Position numbers and translations under genes: made by a program
In this document: positions 10,579 through 23,129 of the stretch, piece after piece
Position numbering within the stretch: the first letter of the stretch is position 1
Layout of the letters: every line of letters starts with the position of its first letter
The notes under the pieces: generated by a model
Database searches by the model: none
What the model saw: the letters and a program-made list of their open reading frames with translations, nothing else
Told to the model about the DNA's origin: nothing
Assembly: GCA_033239125.1 (NCBI GenBank)
Contig: BSWB01000006.1
Location: 30,868,001 to 30,932,000 of the forward strand
DNA: 64,000 bases
Origin: Fagopyrum homotropicum
Taxonomy: Eukaryota; Streptophyta; Magnoliopsida; Caryophyllales; Polygonaceae
Direction of reading: 5' to 3'

Positions 10579-13052
10579 TGTAACACCTCGAATTCTCGGA
10601 ACTCGGAGTATTACTGGTTAGGACCTCACAATGGGTCCCGACCTCAGTTTGACAACAACATTACTAGGACCTTGCAACAAGACACAAATAAAGAAACCGA
10701 AATTCATAAAAACCCTGTTTTTAGTGTAATGAATGCAACACTGTCTAGCAGCCTACAGTACTTAAACAAGAGAAAAGAACAACTGTCTTAACCAAAAGAA
10801 AGGAAAGACAAAACAACCCCAACCCCACTCTAAGGAGTACGGAGACCCGGCTGACCACTACTTCTGGATCACTCAGCTGCTGATCTAACCTGCGGTAAAT
10901 CTAAAACAACAACAAGAACCGTTAGCTAGTTATCTAAATATTAGCAGAATAATAGCAGCACAAACACACTCAGATAAACATAAACACTCAGCATGCTTTC
11001 AAACAAGTCCGTTTTATTATCTTGCTTTAAATTACTCATTCACTCTAATGATACTTATTTTGTGACACGAGGGATTCCCAAACCTCGCCTCCGCCCCCGT
11101 GTAACCATCAGGAATGGATCCGATGCACCTCACCTTGTACCTGTATGGTCTGGGTATAGAGAACCTCCCAGTCTCCTGTCAAAGCTGGGCAGTGATGTCA
11201 CGACCCGTTATACATACACTTGGGCCTTAAACGTAAAAATAGTCGTCCTAGCAAGTTATTATTATTAAATCAAGCAATAGCACACACCACTACTATCACT
11301 CAACTAACACTCAGAAACTGGCTAAGTAAGTCGCAAGGACTTACCTGAGTCAAAATGCACTCTAATACGTCTCAGATAGTCCGTACTCGTGGTAACTCAA
11401 GAGCCTGTCAAATGAAGGCATGTGTATCAAAATCACATCTCTATGTCCAACCTCATGCGAAGGAATTACGGAAAGGACGATTCTCATGCGGTAAAAGACC
11501 GTTTTACCCTTCGTATAAATACTTCTCCGGTCGCTTCTTGACCTCTCATATTTCTTTTGGAACATTTTTTCTAATCTAGGATTATTTCCAAAACAGTTTA
11601 CTAAGGTTCTAAAAATTAATCTCGTCCATTCGTCGGCTGGAATCACGTTACTTCATTTCCGGGTATTAACAGTTCTTATATATATCTACATATCTATATA
11701 TATACATATACTTTCGTGCATATTAACCTTCCTTCCAATTGTATAACATCCGAAGTTCTTAGGTATTTAGATATACATATATAAATTCACATACTTTAAT
11801 ATTTCACCTACTTAAACTCGTAAGTATACTTTTATATAATATATATATGTATATTTATGTACTCGGCTTACAATCGCTCCCGTTAACCTTCCGTGACTGA
11901 ATATATATGTACTTATATGTATTCTAAATATATATATATATATATTTCGATCTACTTATTCATACTCAACTCAGTACCCGTATATAATTATATACACATT
12001 ACGTCTCCTATATTTATCATTCTATACATATCTACGGGTAATACACACAACTAAACTATACATCTATGTGTACTGCAGGGTAGGAGCCACATCCAACTAT
12101 ATACATTTATTTTGAGCATACATATATACGTACTGCAGGTGGGGAACAAGATCGGAGAAGCCGGCTTACCGGGCTGCAGTCCGACGAGGTGAGTCCAGGC
12201 GGTGCACTAGCGTCCGGCGATGGCTGGTGTTCCGGCGGCCCCTCCCTGGTGGTCGACTGGCTGCTGCTGCGGAACGATCGAAGAGGCAGCGGGTTAGGTT
12301 CTCGAAGTCGACAGAAGGCGAGGAGAAGGAAGGGCGGCGACTTACCAGGATTAAGGCGGTGCGAGGCGGCTCCTGCGGCGGCGTCGGAGAAGACGGTGGT
12401 CCGGGGCAGTGCTACTGCAGGCCGAGAGAAGATGCGGTGGTTACGATCCCGGAATCGAGAGAAGGAAGGGTGACGAGAAGGGAGAAGGGAAACAGTGGGC
12501 TCACCTTGCTGCTGCAGTCGCCGGCGGACGGAGAAACTAGGCGAGGGCGGCGCAGGCAAGGTGGCGGCGGCAGGCCTGGTGGTGGCGGTCGACAACGGCG
12601 GTCTTCTGTTGAAGCGGAAGAGAGGAAAGCGTCGTTTTGTTCAGAGGAGAGGTAACGAAGAGAGGGAAGCAGCAGCGGCTGATTAGGATTAGGTTAGTTT
12701 AATTAATTTAGGGTTAGGGTTAGTTTAGGAAATAATTAATGGGCTGATAGGTGGGCTTATATCCGGCCATTCTCATTAGAACGGAAAATTCGGAACTTGT
12801 TACTTATGTGCGGGAATTTATATAATACGGGATTTAAGTTCCGTATTATCTACTTTATTATTATTTTTATTTTAAGGCGCGTAAATTAATTAATTCCGGT
12901 TATAAGTTTTCATAAATTTTATGTGACTTAAAGTCACATAAAATGATAATATTTAAACTCGTTTTATTTTCTTTATTTATTTATTTAAGCTCGCCGCCTC
13001 GGAATTTGGTTAATTGCAGTTTATCGGAACTTCAAAATTTTCGGTTATTACA
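10579..13052 (-). repeat. 3' LTR of the Tekay element
   Basis: Written on the + strand it starts TGTAACACC and ends TATTACA, giving the canonical TG...CA termini. A GC-rich block (about 12140-12670) holds long frames that reflect base composition; I do not call them genes. An AT-rich tract lies at 11670-12010. Equal length to the 5' LTR (2474 bp) results from three compensating small indels. Confidence 0.95.
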
Positions 13053-13070
13053 TCAGTGCCCTCTTAAAAG
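13053..13070 (-). other. Polypurine tract next to the 3' LTR
   Basis: Read on the minus strand, CTTTTAAGAGGGCACTGA lies directly before the LTR. The purine run AAGAGGG is the likely primer for plus-strand synthesis. It is less pure than a typical tract, being followed by CACTGA. Confidence 0.6.
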
Positions 13071-13265
13071 AAGTTTCGTCCCGAAACTTAGAATGTTCCT
13101 CTTACTCGCACATTTCCTTTGGTATATTTTAGTTTTCTTGACATTTTCGTTTTCTACCCTGCAACTACTCAAGCATCAAACAAGCAAGTAGCACAAAAAC
13201 AGAATCACTCAAAACAATATGAAAACCTGAAAGGTCAAACAACACAACATCCGAGTACTAACTCG

Positions 13266-16200
13266 TCAAACAGAAGCAGCCTCTAACCCCGCAAAGAACT
13301 CGGGATAGTTACGTCTAATACTCTCCTCAGTCTCCCAAGTGGCCTCATCAGCTCCTCTCCTAGACCACTGGATCCTCAACATAGGTATCTCCTTGGATCG
13401 CAGACGTCTGGTACTGCGCTCCAAGACAGCCACTGGGTACTCTACAAATGTATGGTCAGGCTCAATTGTCAAATCATCATGGCTGATGACGTGTCTCGGA
13501 TCCGGAATGTACTCTCTCAACTGAGATACATGAAAGACCGGATGGATACTCTCTAGTCTCGGCGGTAGTGCTAGTCGGTAGGCCACCTCCCCAACTCTCT
13601 CCAGGATCTCAAAAGGTCCGACATATCGGGGACTCAGCTTTCCCTTAATGCCGAAACGCCTGACTCCTCTCGTAGGTGATACTCTCAACCACACCTGAGC
13701 ACCCACTCTAAACTCCAAAGGTCGACGCCTTTTATCGGCGTAGGACTTCTGACGACTCTGGGCTGCTAACATCCGCTCTCGGACTAGGGCAATCCGAGCG
13801 ATGTCATCCTGTACCTGATCTGGAGCTACTCCATCAACTCTGCTAGGCTCATCCCAACATAAGGGTGTACGACATCTCCGCCCGTACAAAGCCTCATAAG
13901 GAGCCATCCCAATAGATGCGTGCCAGCTATTGTTATACGAAAACTCTACCAGTGGAAGATGATCTGGCCATACCTGTCCCCAATCAAGTACACACGCCCG
14001 AAGCATGTCCTCTAAGGTCTGAATGGTCCTCTCAGACTGCCCGTCTGTCTGTGGGTGATAGGCGGTAGTGAAGTGGAGACTCGTCCCCAAAGCAGTATGT
14101 ACCTGCTGCCAAAATCTCGAGGTAAAACGTCCATCTCTGTCAGAGACGATAGTCCTCGGTACCCCATGGAGTCTCACAATGTGCCTGGTGAACTCCTCAG
14201 CCAGACGACTCACCGGCCACGTTTCCTTAATCGGAATGAAACGTGCGGTCTTCGTCAGGCGATCTACCACTACCCAAATAGCATCAAATCCTCTGCTGAG
14301 CCTCAAACTAGTGACAAAATCCATAGATATGTCCTCCCACTTCCACTGTGGTACTGGAAGTGGGTGGAGCTCTCCTCCAGACCTACGGTGCTCAATCTTG
14401 ACCAGCTGGCAGGTCGCGTACTGAGCTACATATCGAGTCACATCGGGCTTCAAACCACCCCACCAGAAGGACCGTCTCACATCCTTGTACATCTTACTCG
14501 CTCCATGATGTACTGAGTAGGGGGTAGCATGAGCCTCACCTAGTATCCTCTGTCTCAACTCACTGTCTGACGGTACACAAACGCGATCCTGACGCCTCAT
14601 CACTCCATCTGCACCAATAGTAAACTGTGGGGCCTCATCTCGAGACATCCTGTCACGGATCCTGATCAAAGTAGGGCAGGTCTCCTGCTTCTGTCGGATC
14701 TCATCCAACAGATCAGGGAATAACTCCATAGTAGACAACTGACCATCCGTATCGGGAAACTGAACCTCTATCTCCAACCAAGCCAAGTCCCTCTACAACT
14801 GTGGTTGTACTGTCAACCGGGCTATCGCCCTCTCTCTAGGCGTCTTCCGGCTCAAAGCATCAGCTACCACATTCGCCTTTCCGGGGTGGTAAAGGATCTC
14901 AAGGTCGAAGTCCTTGATCAACTCTAACCACCGCCTCTGGCGGTTATTCAACTCTCACTGAGTGAATATGTACTTCAGACTCTTGTGGTCTGTAAAGATC
15001 TGACATGTCGCCCCATAGAGATAGTGACGCCAGATCTTAAGAGCATGGACTACTGCAGCCAACTCTAGATCATGTGTGGGGTAGTTCTCCTCATACGTCT
15101 TCAACTGTCGAGACGCATAGGCTATGACCTTACCCCTCTGCATCAAGACACACCCCAAGCCCAGCTTGGATGCATCACTGTATACCACAAAGTCATCAAT
15201 ACCCTCAGGCTGTGCTAAAATCGGAGCGGACGTCAATCTCCTCTTCAGCTCCTCAAAACTCTGCTGACACGGCTCAGACCAGACAAACCGAGTGGTCTTC
15301 CTCAGAAGACAAGTAAGTGGTCGGGCAATCAAAGAGAACCCTTCCACAAACCGGCGGTAGTAACCTGCTAAACCCAAAAAGCTGCGAACCTCCTTAACAT
15401 TCTTAGGAGGTTGCCAGGAAGACACTGACTCGATCTTCGCCGGATCGACCTTAATACCCTCAGCAGTCACCACGTGACCTAAGAAAGCCACCTCTGACAT
15501 CCAAAACTCGCACTTGGATAGCTTAGCATATAGCTGGCTATCCTGTAGAATCTGCAGTACTGTCCTCAAGTGTCCGGCATGCTCCTCCCGACTCCTAGAG
15601 TAAACTAGGATGTCGTCAATGAAGACCACTACAAACTGGTCTAAGAAGTCAATGAATATCCCATTCATCAACTCCATGAACACCGCTGGTGCATTAGTGA
15701 GCCCGAATGGCATCACTACGAACTCATAATGACCATACCTAGTCCGGAATGCCGTCTTAGGTATGTCCTGATCTCTCACCCTCAACTGGTGGTAACCTGA
15801 CCTCAAGTCTATCCTCGAGAACACGGACGCTCCATGCAACTGGTCCAACAGATCATCTATGCGTGGCAGTGGATACTTGTTCTTGATGGTTACTTTGTTC
15901 AGCTCTCTGTAGTCTATGCACAGCCTCATCGATCCGTCCTTCTTCTTCACAAACAACACTGGCGCACCCCAAGGAGACACACTGGGGCGTATAAAACCCT
16001 TCTCTGCCAGCTCCTCTAACTGCTTCTTCAACTCAAGCAGCTCTATAGGTGCCATACGGTACGGGGCCTTCGAGATAGGTCTCGTGCCCGGCTCCAAGTC
16101 AATGCTGAAATCAACGCTCCTCTGTGGGGGTAGTCCTGGCAGGTCGTCACTGAATACCTCTGCAAACTCGCATGCAACAGGTATCTCCTCTATAGTCAGG

Positions 16201-18224
16201 CTCTTGCTTTCCTTCATGGCATAACACCAGAAGGCTTCGCAACCCTGGGCTATCAGTCTCGCTGCTCTCACTGCACTGATAACTGTACCTGACTTTCCGA
16301 GGTCCCAACCTCGGAATATTACCCTATGACCCTCCTCCGTGGCAACGGTCACTGTCCTCCTACCAATGTCTAAGACTGCTCCGTGTTTCCTCATCCAGTC
16401 TATCCCTAAAATGACATCCTCATGAGCTAAGGGCATGACTAGAAAATTGACTAGCCAGTCTCGATCTCCCATGCGAACAGGACATCCAAGGATCTCTCTA
16501 GTCCCTCTTACCTTACTCCCATCAAGTAAGCCTATCGTAAAAGGTATCCCCTCTACAGTAGCTAAGGACAACCTATCTACGCATGCATCAGATATGAAGG
16601 AGTGTGTAGCACCCGTATCAAATAAAACTCGTACAGGTAAGTCATGAATCTGGATCGTACCTGTGGCAGTAGGTGCATCTGGCTGATCAGCATCTCTCAA
16701 CTCAAACACTCGCGCCTGAGCTCCTCTAGTATCAGTCACACTACCACGTCCTCTGCCCCGACCTGATCCCTGCATAGAACTCTGTGGTGGTGTGTGTCCT
16801 GGAGCCCGGTAAGACTGCTGCTGACTAGGAGCTCTGTACTGCTGCTGCTGACTAGGAGCTCTGTACTGCTGCTGCTGACTAGGAGCTCTGTACTGCTGCG
16901 ATCTCTGTACACTCCTTGATAAGCCTGCAGGAGAAGAACCCTGCTGAGATGGAGCCTTGCCCTGACGGCAGAAGGCAGCTCTATGTCCAATCTTACCGCA
17001 CTGGAAGCAAGTCACTACTGGCTTCGTACAGTTTGATCGGATATGCCCATAGCTATTGCAGTTGTGGCACTGCAAGCCACCAGCTGAAGTCTGACCAGTA
17101 GCTGTATGACTCTGTCGCCCCTGAGTCTGTCCCCGTCCAAAAGCAGCTACTCCTGAACTACCACTAGCATAACCTGTCCTCTGCCGCTTATCCGGCCTGT
17201 CTGACTGAGCAGCTCTCCTCGACACTGGTCTGTCTCTCTCATAAGCAGATGCTCTATCCTGATAGTCTGACAGAGTCTCACAGCGAAATCCTGCCAGATA
17301 GGAACGGGTACTCTCTCTCAATCTCCGAGAAAAGAGATAGACATGCTGCTCCTCAGGAGGTGCAGCTGGTCCAAGTAGTGTCAGTTCCTTCTGAAACTTC
17401 TTGATGGCGGCAGCGATCGGGACGTCCTCAAATCCAGCCTCAATGAAGTCCTGAAATTTCTCTCTCCTCAACGAAACAGGGCAGTATCTGTCTCTAACAA
17501 TGCTCCTCATCTGCTCCCAACTGGTGACTCGACTACGCATGGTCCGCCACCAGGAATGAGCATCTCCAGTGAAGCAAGTCTGCACCAAGTCTACCTGCCG
17601 ATCCTCTGGGCAGCGTATTGCCTCTAACGCAGTCTCTACCTGCCCAATCCAGTGCTCTACCTCCAATCCTATCTCTCCATTATATGAGGGGACCTTCTGA
17701 GAGTTGAAAGCCTTCAACCACTCATCTGGCCTTGGTGCTCTAGTCCCAGTAGGCGCTCTATCCGCCACAACTCTCCTCTCAGGTACAGCTGGCACCTGAG
17801 GCGCTTCCTGTGTCACCTAGACAGATCTAGCCGGTACTGGTGGTACCTGGGTAAGTCTCTCTGTCCTAGCAGCCTCCTCCCTACGCTCAACGTAGGCTCG
17901 GTACTCTCTGTACTCAGTCGCTCCAATGGAAACACGCCCTGACTCTGTCGAACGTGCTCTCTGTGCTCCAGACCTAGCAACGATCTCATTCCTGACCTCA
18001 GGACCAACACTCTCAGCTACTTCCTCTACTCCAGCCTCTGGCATGATCACTGCTGGGGGATCCTCTCGTGGAGCTCGACCTCGACCTCGGGCTAGTGGGG
18101 GTCTACCTCCACGGCCGCGTCCTCTAACTGTAGGGGCCCTATCTCCCCTATCTGGTCCAGCTGGAGGGAGAGGTGGACGACCTCTGCCTCGACCAGTAGC
18201 TAGCGTAGCTCTAGTACGTGCCAT
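13266..18224 (-). pseudogene. gag-pol: Tekay gag-pol polyprotein, frame open except for three stop codons
   Basis: One frame of 1653 codons runs from ATG at 18224 to the stop at 13266. Gag begins MARTRATLATGRGRGR and includes two CCHC knuckles (CHNCNSYGHIRSNC, CFQCGKIGHRAAFC near 16970-17060) and an SQQQQYRAP repeat (about 16800-16900). The protease has the DTGATHSFIS active site (about 16605-16635). Reverse transcriptase contains FVVVFIDDILVYSRS (about 15590-15640), and RNase H contains DASKLGLGCVLMQ. Integrase has the IVSDRDGRF and SERTIQTLEDML residues, and the C-terminus is a chromodomain (TWETEESIRRNYPEFF). Stops are TAG at 17819-17817, TGA at 14957-14955 and TAG near 14794. Each is explained by a C-to-T change in CAG or CGA. 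The integrase zinc finger reads YATC where CxxC is expected. The protein would form virus-like particles, copy the RNA and integrate the DNA, but this copy cannot make the full product. Confidence 0.92.
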
Positions 18225-18479
18225 CTGTGCAAGAATACAAACTATAATTACTACTAGCTGAAAGTCCAAAAGTCTAACTACAGTAACCTAAAGTCCAACT
18301 AAGCATACTGAGATCCGCGGTAGTAGTGGTGGTCAGCCGTACTTTTCTATTCCCAACCAGACTATGCATGCATTTAAAACCAAAAATTTTCTTTTTAAAA
18401 CTCAGATCCCTTTTCGGGTTCTGCTTAAAACTTATTCGGTCTTTCAGAAGATTTCAAGTGCCATTGTTGCCAACCTAGA

Positions 18480-18492
18480 GCTCTGATACCGT
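18480..18492 (-). other. Primer binding site, initiator tRNA-Met type
   Basis: Read on the minus strand, CGGTATCAGAGCT lies two bases from the end of the 5' LTR. The expected initiator Met site is TGGTATCAGAGC, so the first base differs. Downstream sequence (GGTTGGCAACAATGGCACTT) is shared with the deleted related element at 50329, supporting a common family origin. Confidence 0.85.
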
Positions 18493-18494
18493 GT

Positions 18495-20968
18495 TGTAAC
18501 ACCCCGAATTCTCGGAACTCGGAGTATTACTGGTTAAGACCTCACAATGGGTCCCGACCTCAGTTTGACAACAACATTACTAGGACCTTGCAACAAGACA
18601 CAAATAAAGAAACCGAAATTCATAAAAACCCTGTTTTTAGTGTAATGAATGCAACACTGTCTAGCAGCCTACAGTACTTAAACAAGAGAAAAGAACAACT
18701 GTCTTAACCAAAAGAAAGGAAAGACAAAACAACCTCAACCCCACTCTAAGGAGTACGGAGACCCGGCTGACCACTACTTCTGGATCACTCAGCTGCTGAT
18801 CTAACCTGCGGTAAATCTAAAACAACAACAACAAGAACCGTTAGCTAGTTATCTAAATATTAGCAGAATAATAGCAGCACAAACACACTCAGATAAACAT
18901 AAACACTCAGCATGCTTTCAAACAAGTCCGTTTTATTATCTTGCTTTAAATTACTCATTCACTCTAATGATACTTATTTTGTGACACGAGGGATTCCCAA
19001 ACCTCGCCTCCGCCCCCGTGTAACCATCAGGAATGGATCCGATGCACCTCACCTTGTACCTGTATGGTCTGGGTATAGAGAACCTCCCAGTCTCCTGTCA
19101 AAGCTGGGCAGTGATGTCACGACCCGTTATACATACACTTGGGCCTTAAACGTAAAAACAGTCGTCCTAGCAAGTTATTATTATTAAATCAAGCAATAGC
19201 ACACACCACTACTATCACTCAACTAACACTCAAAACTGGCTAAGTAAGTCGCAAGGACTTACCTGAGTCAAAATGCACTCTAATACGTCTCAGATAGTCC
19301 GTACTCGTGGTAACTCAAGAGCCTGTCAAATGAAGGCATGTGTATCAAAATCACATCTCTATGTCCAACCTCATGCGAAGGAATTACGGAAAGGACGATT
19401 CTCATGCGGTAAAAGACCGTTTTACCCTTCGTATAAATACTTCTCCGGTCGCTTCTTGACCTCTCATATTTCTTTTGGAACATTTTTTCTAATCTAGGAT
19501 TATTTCCAAAACAGTTTACTAAGGTTCTAAAAATTAATCTCGTCCATTCGTCGGCTGGAATCACGTTACTTCATTTCCGGGTATTAACAGTTCTTATACA
19601 TATCTACATATCTATATATATACATATACTTTCGTGCATATTAACCTTCCTTCCAATTGTATAACATCCGAAGTTCTTAGGTATTTAGATATACATATAT
19701 AAATTCACATACTTTAATATTTCACCTACTTAAACTCGTAAGTATACTTTTATATAATATATATATGTATATTTATGTACTCGGCTTACAATCGCTCCCG
19801 TTAACCTTCCGTGACTGAATATATATGTACTTATATGTATTCTAAATATATATATATATATTTCGATCTACTTATTCATACTCAACTCAGTACCCGTATA
19901 TAATTATATACACATTACGTCTCCTATATTTATCATTCTATACATATCTACGGGTAATACACACAACTAAACTATACATCTATGTGTACTGCAAGGTAGG
20001 AGCCACATCCAACTATATACATTTATTTTGAGCATACATATATACGTACTGCAGGTGGGGAACAAGATCGGAGAAGCCGGCTTACCGGGCTGCAGTCCGA
20101 CGAGGTGAGTCCAGGCGGTGCACTAGCGTCCGGCGATGGCTGGTGTTCCGGCGGCCCCTCCCTGGTGGTCGACTGGCTGCTGCTGCGGAACGATCGAAGA
20201 GGCAGCGGGTTAGGTTCTCGAAGTCGACAGAAGGCGAGGAGAAGGAAGGGCGGCGACTTACCAGGATTAAGGCGGTGCGAGGCGGCTCCTGCGGCGGCGT
20301 CGGAGAAGACGGTGGTCCGGGGCAGTGCTACTGCAGGCCGAGAGAAGATGCGGTGGTTACGATCCCGGAATCGAGAGAAGGAAGGGTGACGAGAAGGGAG
20401 AAGGGAAACAGTGGGCTCACCTTGCTGCTGCAGTCGCCGGCGGACGGAGAAACTAGGCGAGGGCGGCGCAGGCAAGGTGGCGGCGGCAGGCCTGGTGGTG
20501 GCGGTCGACAACGGCGGTCTTCTGTTGAAGCGGAAGAGAGGAAAGCGTCGTTTTGTTCAGAGGAGAGGTAACGAAGAGAGGGAAGCAGCAGCGGCTGATT
20601 AGGATTAGGTTAGTTTAATTAATTTAGGGTTAGGGTTAGTTTAGGAAATAATTAATGGGCTGATAGGTGGGCTTATATCCGGCCCTTCTCATTAGAACGG
20701 AAAATTCGGAACTTGTTACTTATGTGCGGGAATTTATATAATACGGGATTTAAGTTCCGTATTATCTACATTATTATTATTTTTATTTTAAGGCGCGTAA
20801 ATTAATTAATTCCGGTTATAAGTTTTCATAAATTTTATGTGACTTAAAGTCACATAAAATGATAATATTTAAACTCGTTTTATTTTCTTTATTTATTTAT
20901 TTAAGCTCGCCGCCTCGGAATTTGGTTAATTGCAGTTTATCGGAACTTCAAAATTTTCGGTTATTACA
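18495..20968 (-). repeat. 5' LTR of the Tekay element
   Basis: This is the promoter-bearing LTR for minus-strand transcription of gag-pol. It is nearly identical to 10579-13052: I count eight substitutions, a 3-bp AAC insertion near 18829, a 1-bp deletion near 19230 and a 2-bp TA change near 19858. It shares blocks with the other Tekay-like LTRs here, for example GACCTCACAATGGGTCCCGA and GATGTCACGACCCGTTAT. Confidence 0.95.
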
Positions 20969-20973
20969 ATGGG

Positions 20974-23055
20974 TATTTTTGACAAATTTATATTCGTGTG
21001 TATATGGGCATACACTAATCGCACTGAGTGAGATAGGAGGTGCAATTGAGAGCTTTTTGAGGGTTTCGCTGTTGGAACTAACTGAAGGTAAATTTTGGGG
21101 TTTTTTTTTAAGATTTTGATAAGAAATTAGGTTTATAGGTGATAAGCATGAAGAGGATAATTTTGTTGAATCTATATATACTCAAAGCACTTATCTACAT
21201 ATAACTCAGCTATCAAATTTCGCATATAGAAGCACTTTCTCATTTTTTTTGTTAAATAACATATTATAGAGATATGCATTATAAAGATTTTATGGTTGGA
21301 GTCTTGGAGATAATAAAATCAGCAAGTTTGGTTTTAACTTGATATGCAGTCTGGACTTCTTAATTTATGAACTATACCAAATCAATTTCAGTTATGAAAG
21401 TGGTTGAAGAATGTGTTATTCATTTGGTATGTTTATGAATAAGTTAGTCATTTGCTTTGAATATTATTTGAGACTTTTAGCTTTTGAATTTGAATGTGTT
21501 AATAAGTTAGAGTACTTATGCGTTTTTTTTCCATTTATGGTAATTTTCATTTTTTAACTGCATCCAATTATTTTGATGTAGTCAGTGGGGTGTTAAAGAG
21601 GAGCACATTTGGACCTTTGAACTGTTCAGGACAATTTCTATATCAAAACTTGTAAAGATTTAATTGTATCAGGTGATTAATGTGCTTTAAATTGAATTAT
21701 CTTTATTGCTGTCTTTAAATTGCAAAGTATGAATTTATAAAGATAAAAAATCATTGTAGTGTAATATTGATAGATTCATGTGCCAATATAGTAAATACAT
21801 CACTAATGAGGATGTCTTGTTTAGGAATCAAAAAGGTTGATTATAAAATTGAATTTGATATCTAGTAGCTAAGGAGATGATCTCTATGTACAAAGATATA
21901 CTCGTATTTAGTTATTAATGACATGATATGATCTAAATATAATTTTTTTTTATAAAACTTATGTCAATAAGAAAGTATAATGACATAATCGGAATTAAGA
22001 TGCTTATATCTTAATTCATGTGAGAAAATGTAAATTACCTTATGAAATAAGATATTGAGTTCTTGTACACCACAATTACATAGCTATCATCGATGATGAA
22101 CCTGGAAGCAATAATAAAATAATTATGTTTAGATAAATAAATGAAATATTTGGTAAACATTTGTTACCTTAATCACATTGATTTAAGAATGTGAGTGCGA
22201 TTGCTATATATAGCTTATAAGAATGACACTATGCCTCGTTGATTCATTCAAATTCAAATTCCAATTGTGCTATTTTGATTGATTGAGTAGTAAGTTTTTT
22301 GTTCAATCTACATACTTACTATTTTACATAAGCAATAATCTAACTTGCTGAAAATTGATGAAAATTATTAAATATGTTGAGTAATATGTCAGGAGTACAT
22401 GATTAATAATTTCATTTAGATTTCAAAGACTTTGGAAAAATTAAAACTAAATACATGAGAATGCTGATAATTGATGAAGACTAACAGTGTTGAGTACATG
22501 ATCAATAATCTAAATTACCTGAGATATGAGAGGAGTTGGTCTTCGAAGGTGATGTATATAACAAACCGAGTTGTGAATTTGCTGAAGATTGTTGTAGATT
22601 TGTAAAATGAATGGATTGGAATATGACGTAGTCTATATGAGTAGTTTAACTTGAGTTGTAACTGTGTATCTATCTATTGAATGGAACTGTTGACTCTTAG
22701 CTCTTCAAGTAAATAAGTATCCTTCATTGAGTCTAACATACACAAATATATCTTTATTAGGATCATATTATAGAAAATATAGAAAATAATTTATGATGCA
22801 ACATAAAAGGTGATTATGATTCAGAAAACTAACCGAGTTTGGTAGCACTGTAGTTGACAATTGTGCGTTTCTGATACTCGATTTGTTGGGTGATTTTTCT
22901 ACTTAAGTTAGGCTTCATTTATAGTGTTTCGATCAAACCATTTAAAATTATTTTTCTATTTAAGTTAGGCTCCATAATTTATTGCTACAAGATAATTAAA
23001 ACATGTTATTAATTAATATGCAATTAATATTTTATTAAGAAAATTTTATATTTTC
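20974..23055. other. Helitron interior, no gene recognised
   Basis: AT-rich sequence with no frame longer than background and no recognised domain. The start (20974-21090) has a GC-richer, intron-donor-like patch (AACTGAAGGTAAATTTT), compatible with a captured gene fragment. Nothing more can be supported. Confidence 0.35.
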
Positions 23056-23061
23056 ATATTC

Positions 23062-23064
<3 letters not shown>

Positions 23065-23119
<55 letters not shown>
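23065..23119. repeat. (TA)n microsatellite
   Basis: An uninterrupted TA run of about 55 bp just before the 345-bp tandem repeat array. Confidence 0.95.
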
Positions 23120-23122
<3 letters not shown>

Positions 23123-23129
23123 AATGAAT

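Larger units (their letters stand above)
10579..20968 (-). mobile_element. Complete Ty3/Gypsy Tekay-type chromovirus retrotransposon
   Basis: The 10.39-kb element lies on the minus strand and is flanked by the 5-bp duplication ATGGG (10574-10578 and 20969-20973). Both LTRs are 2474 bp. The coding order is gag, protease, reverse transcriptase, RNase H, integrase, chromodomain, which defines Gypsy chromoviruses. The long GC-rich LTRs and gag with an Arg/Gly-rich start fit the Tekay/Del lineage. By eye the LTRs differ at about eight substitutions and three small indels, so insertion was recent. Three in-frame stops make gag-pol defective, so mobilisation would need a helper copy. It inserted into the Helitron body. 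Confidence 0.93.

Noticed and set aside
12107..12655. Long overlapping frames on both strands in the Tekay LTR (also at 20023-20571)
   Set aside because: The region is GC-rich, so stops are rare in several frames at once. The second copy is identical because both LTRs derive from one template, which is no evidence of constraint. No domain is recognisable.
21173..21200. TCTATATATACTCAAAGCAC as a second Helitron 5' terminus on the + strand
   Set aside because: The first bases resemble a Helitron start, but no hairpin plus CTRR end in the same orientation was found downstream.
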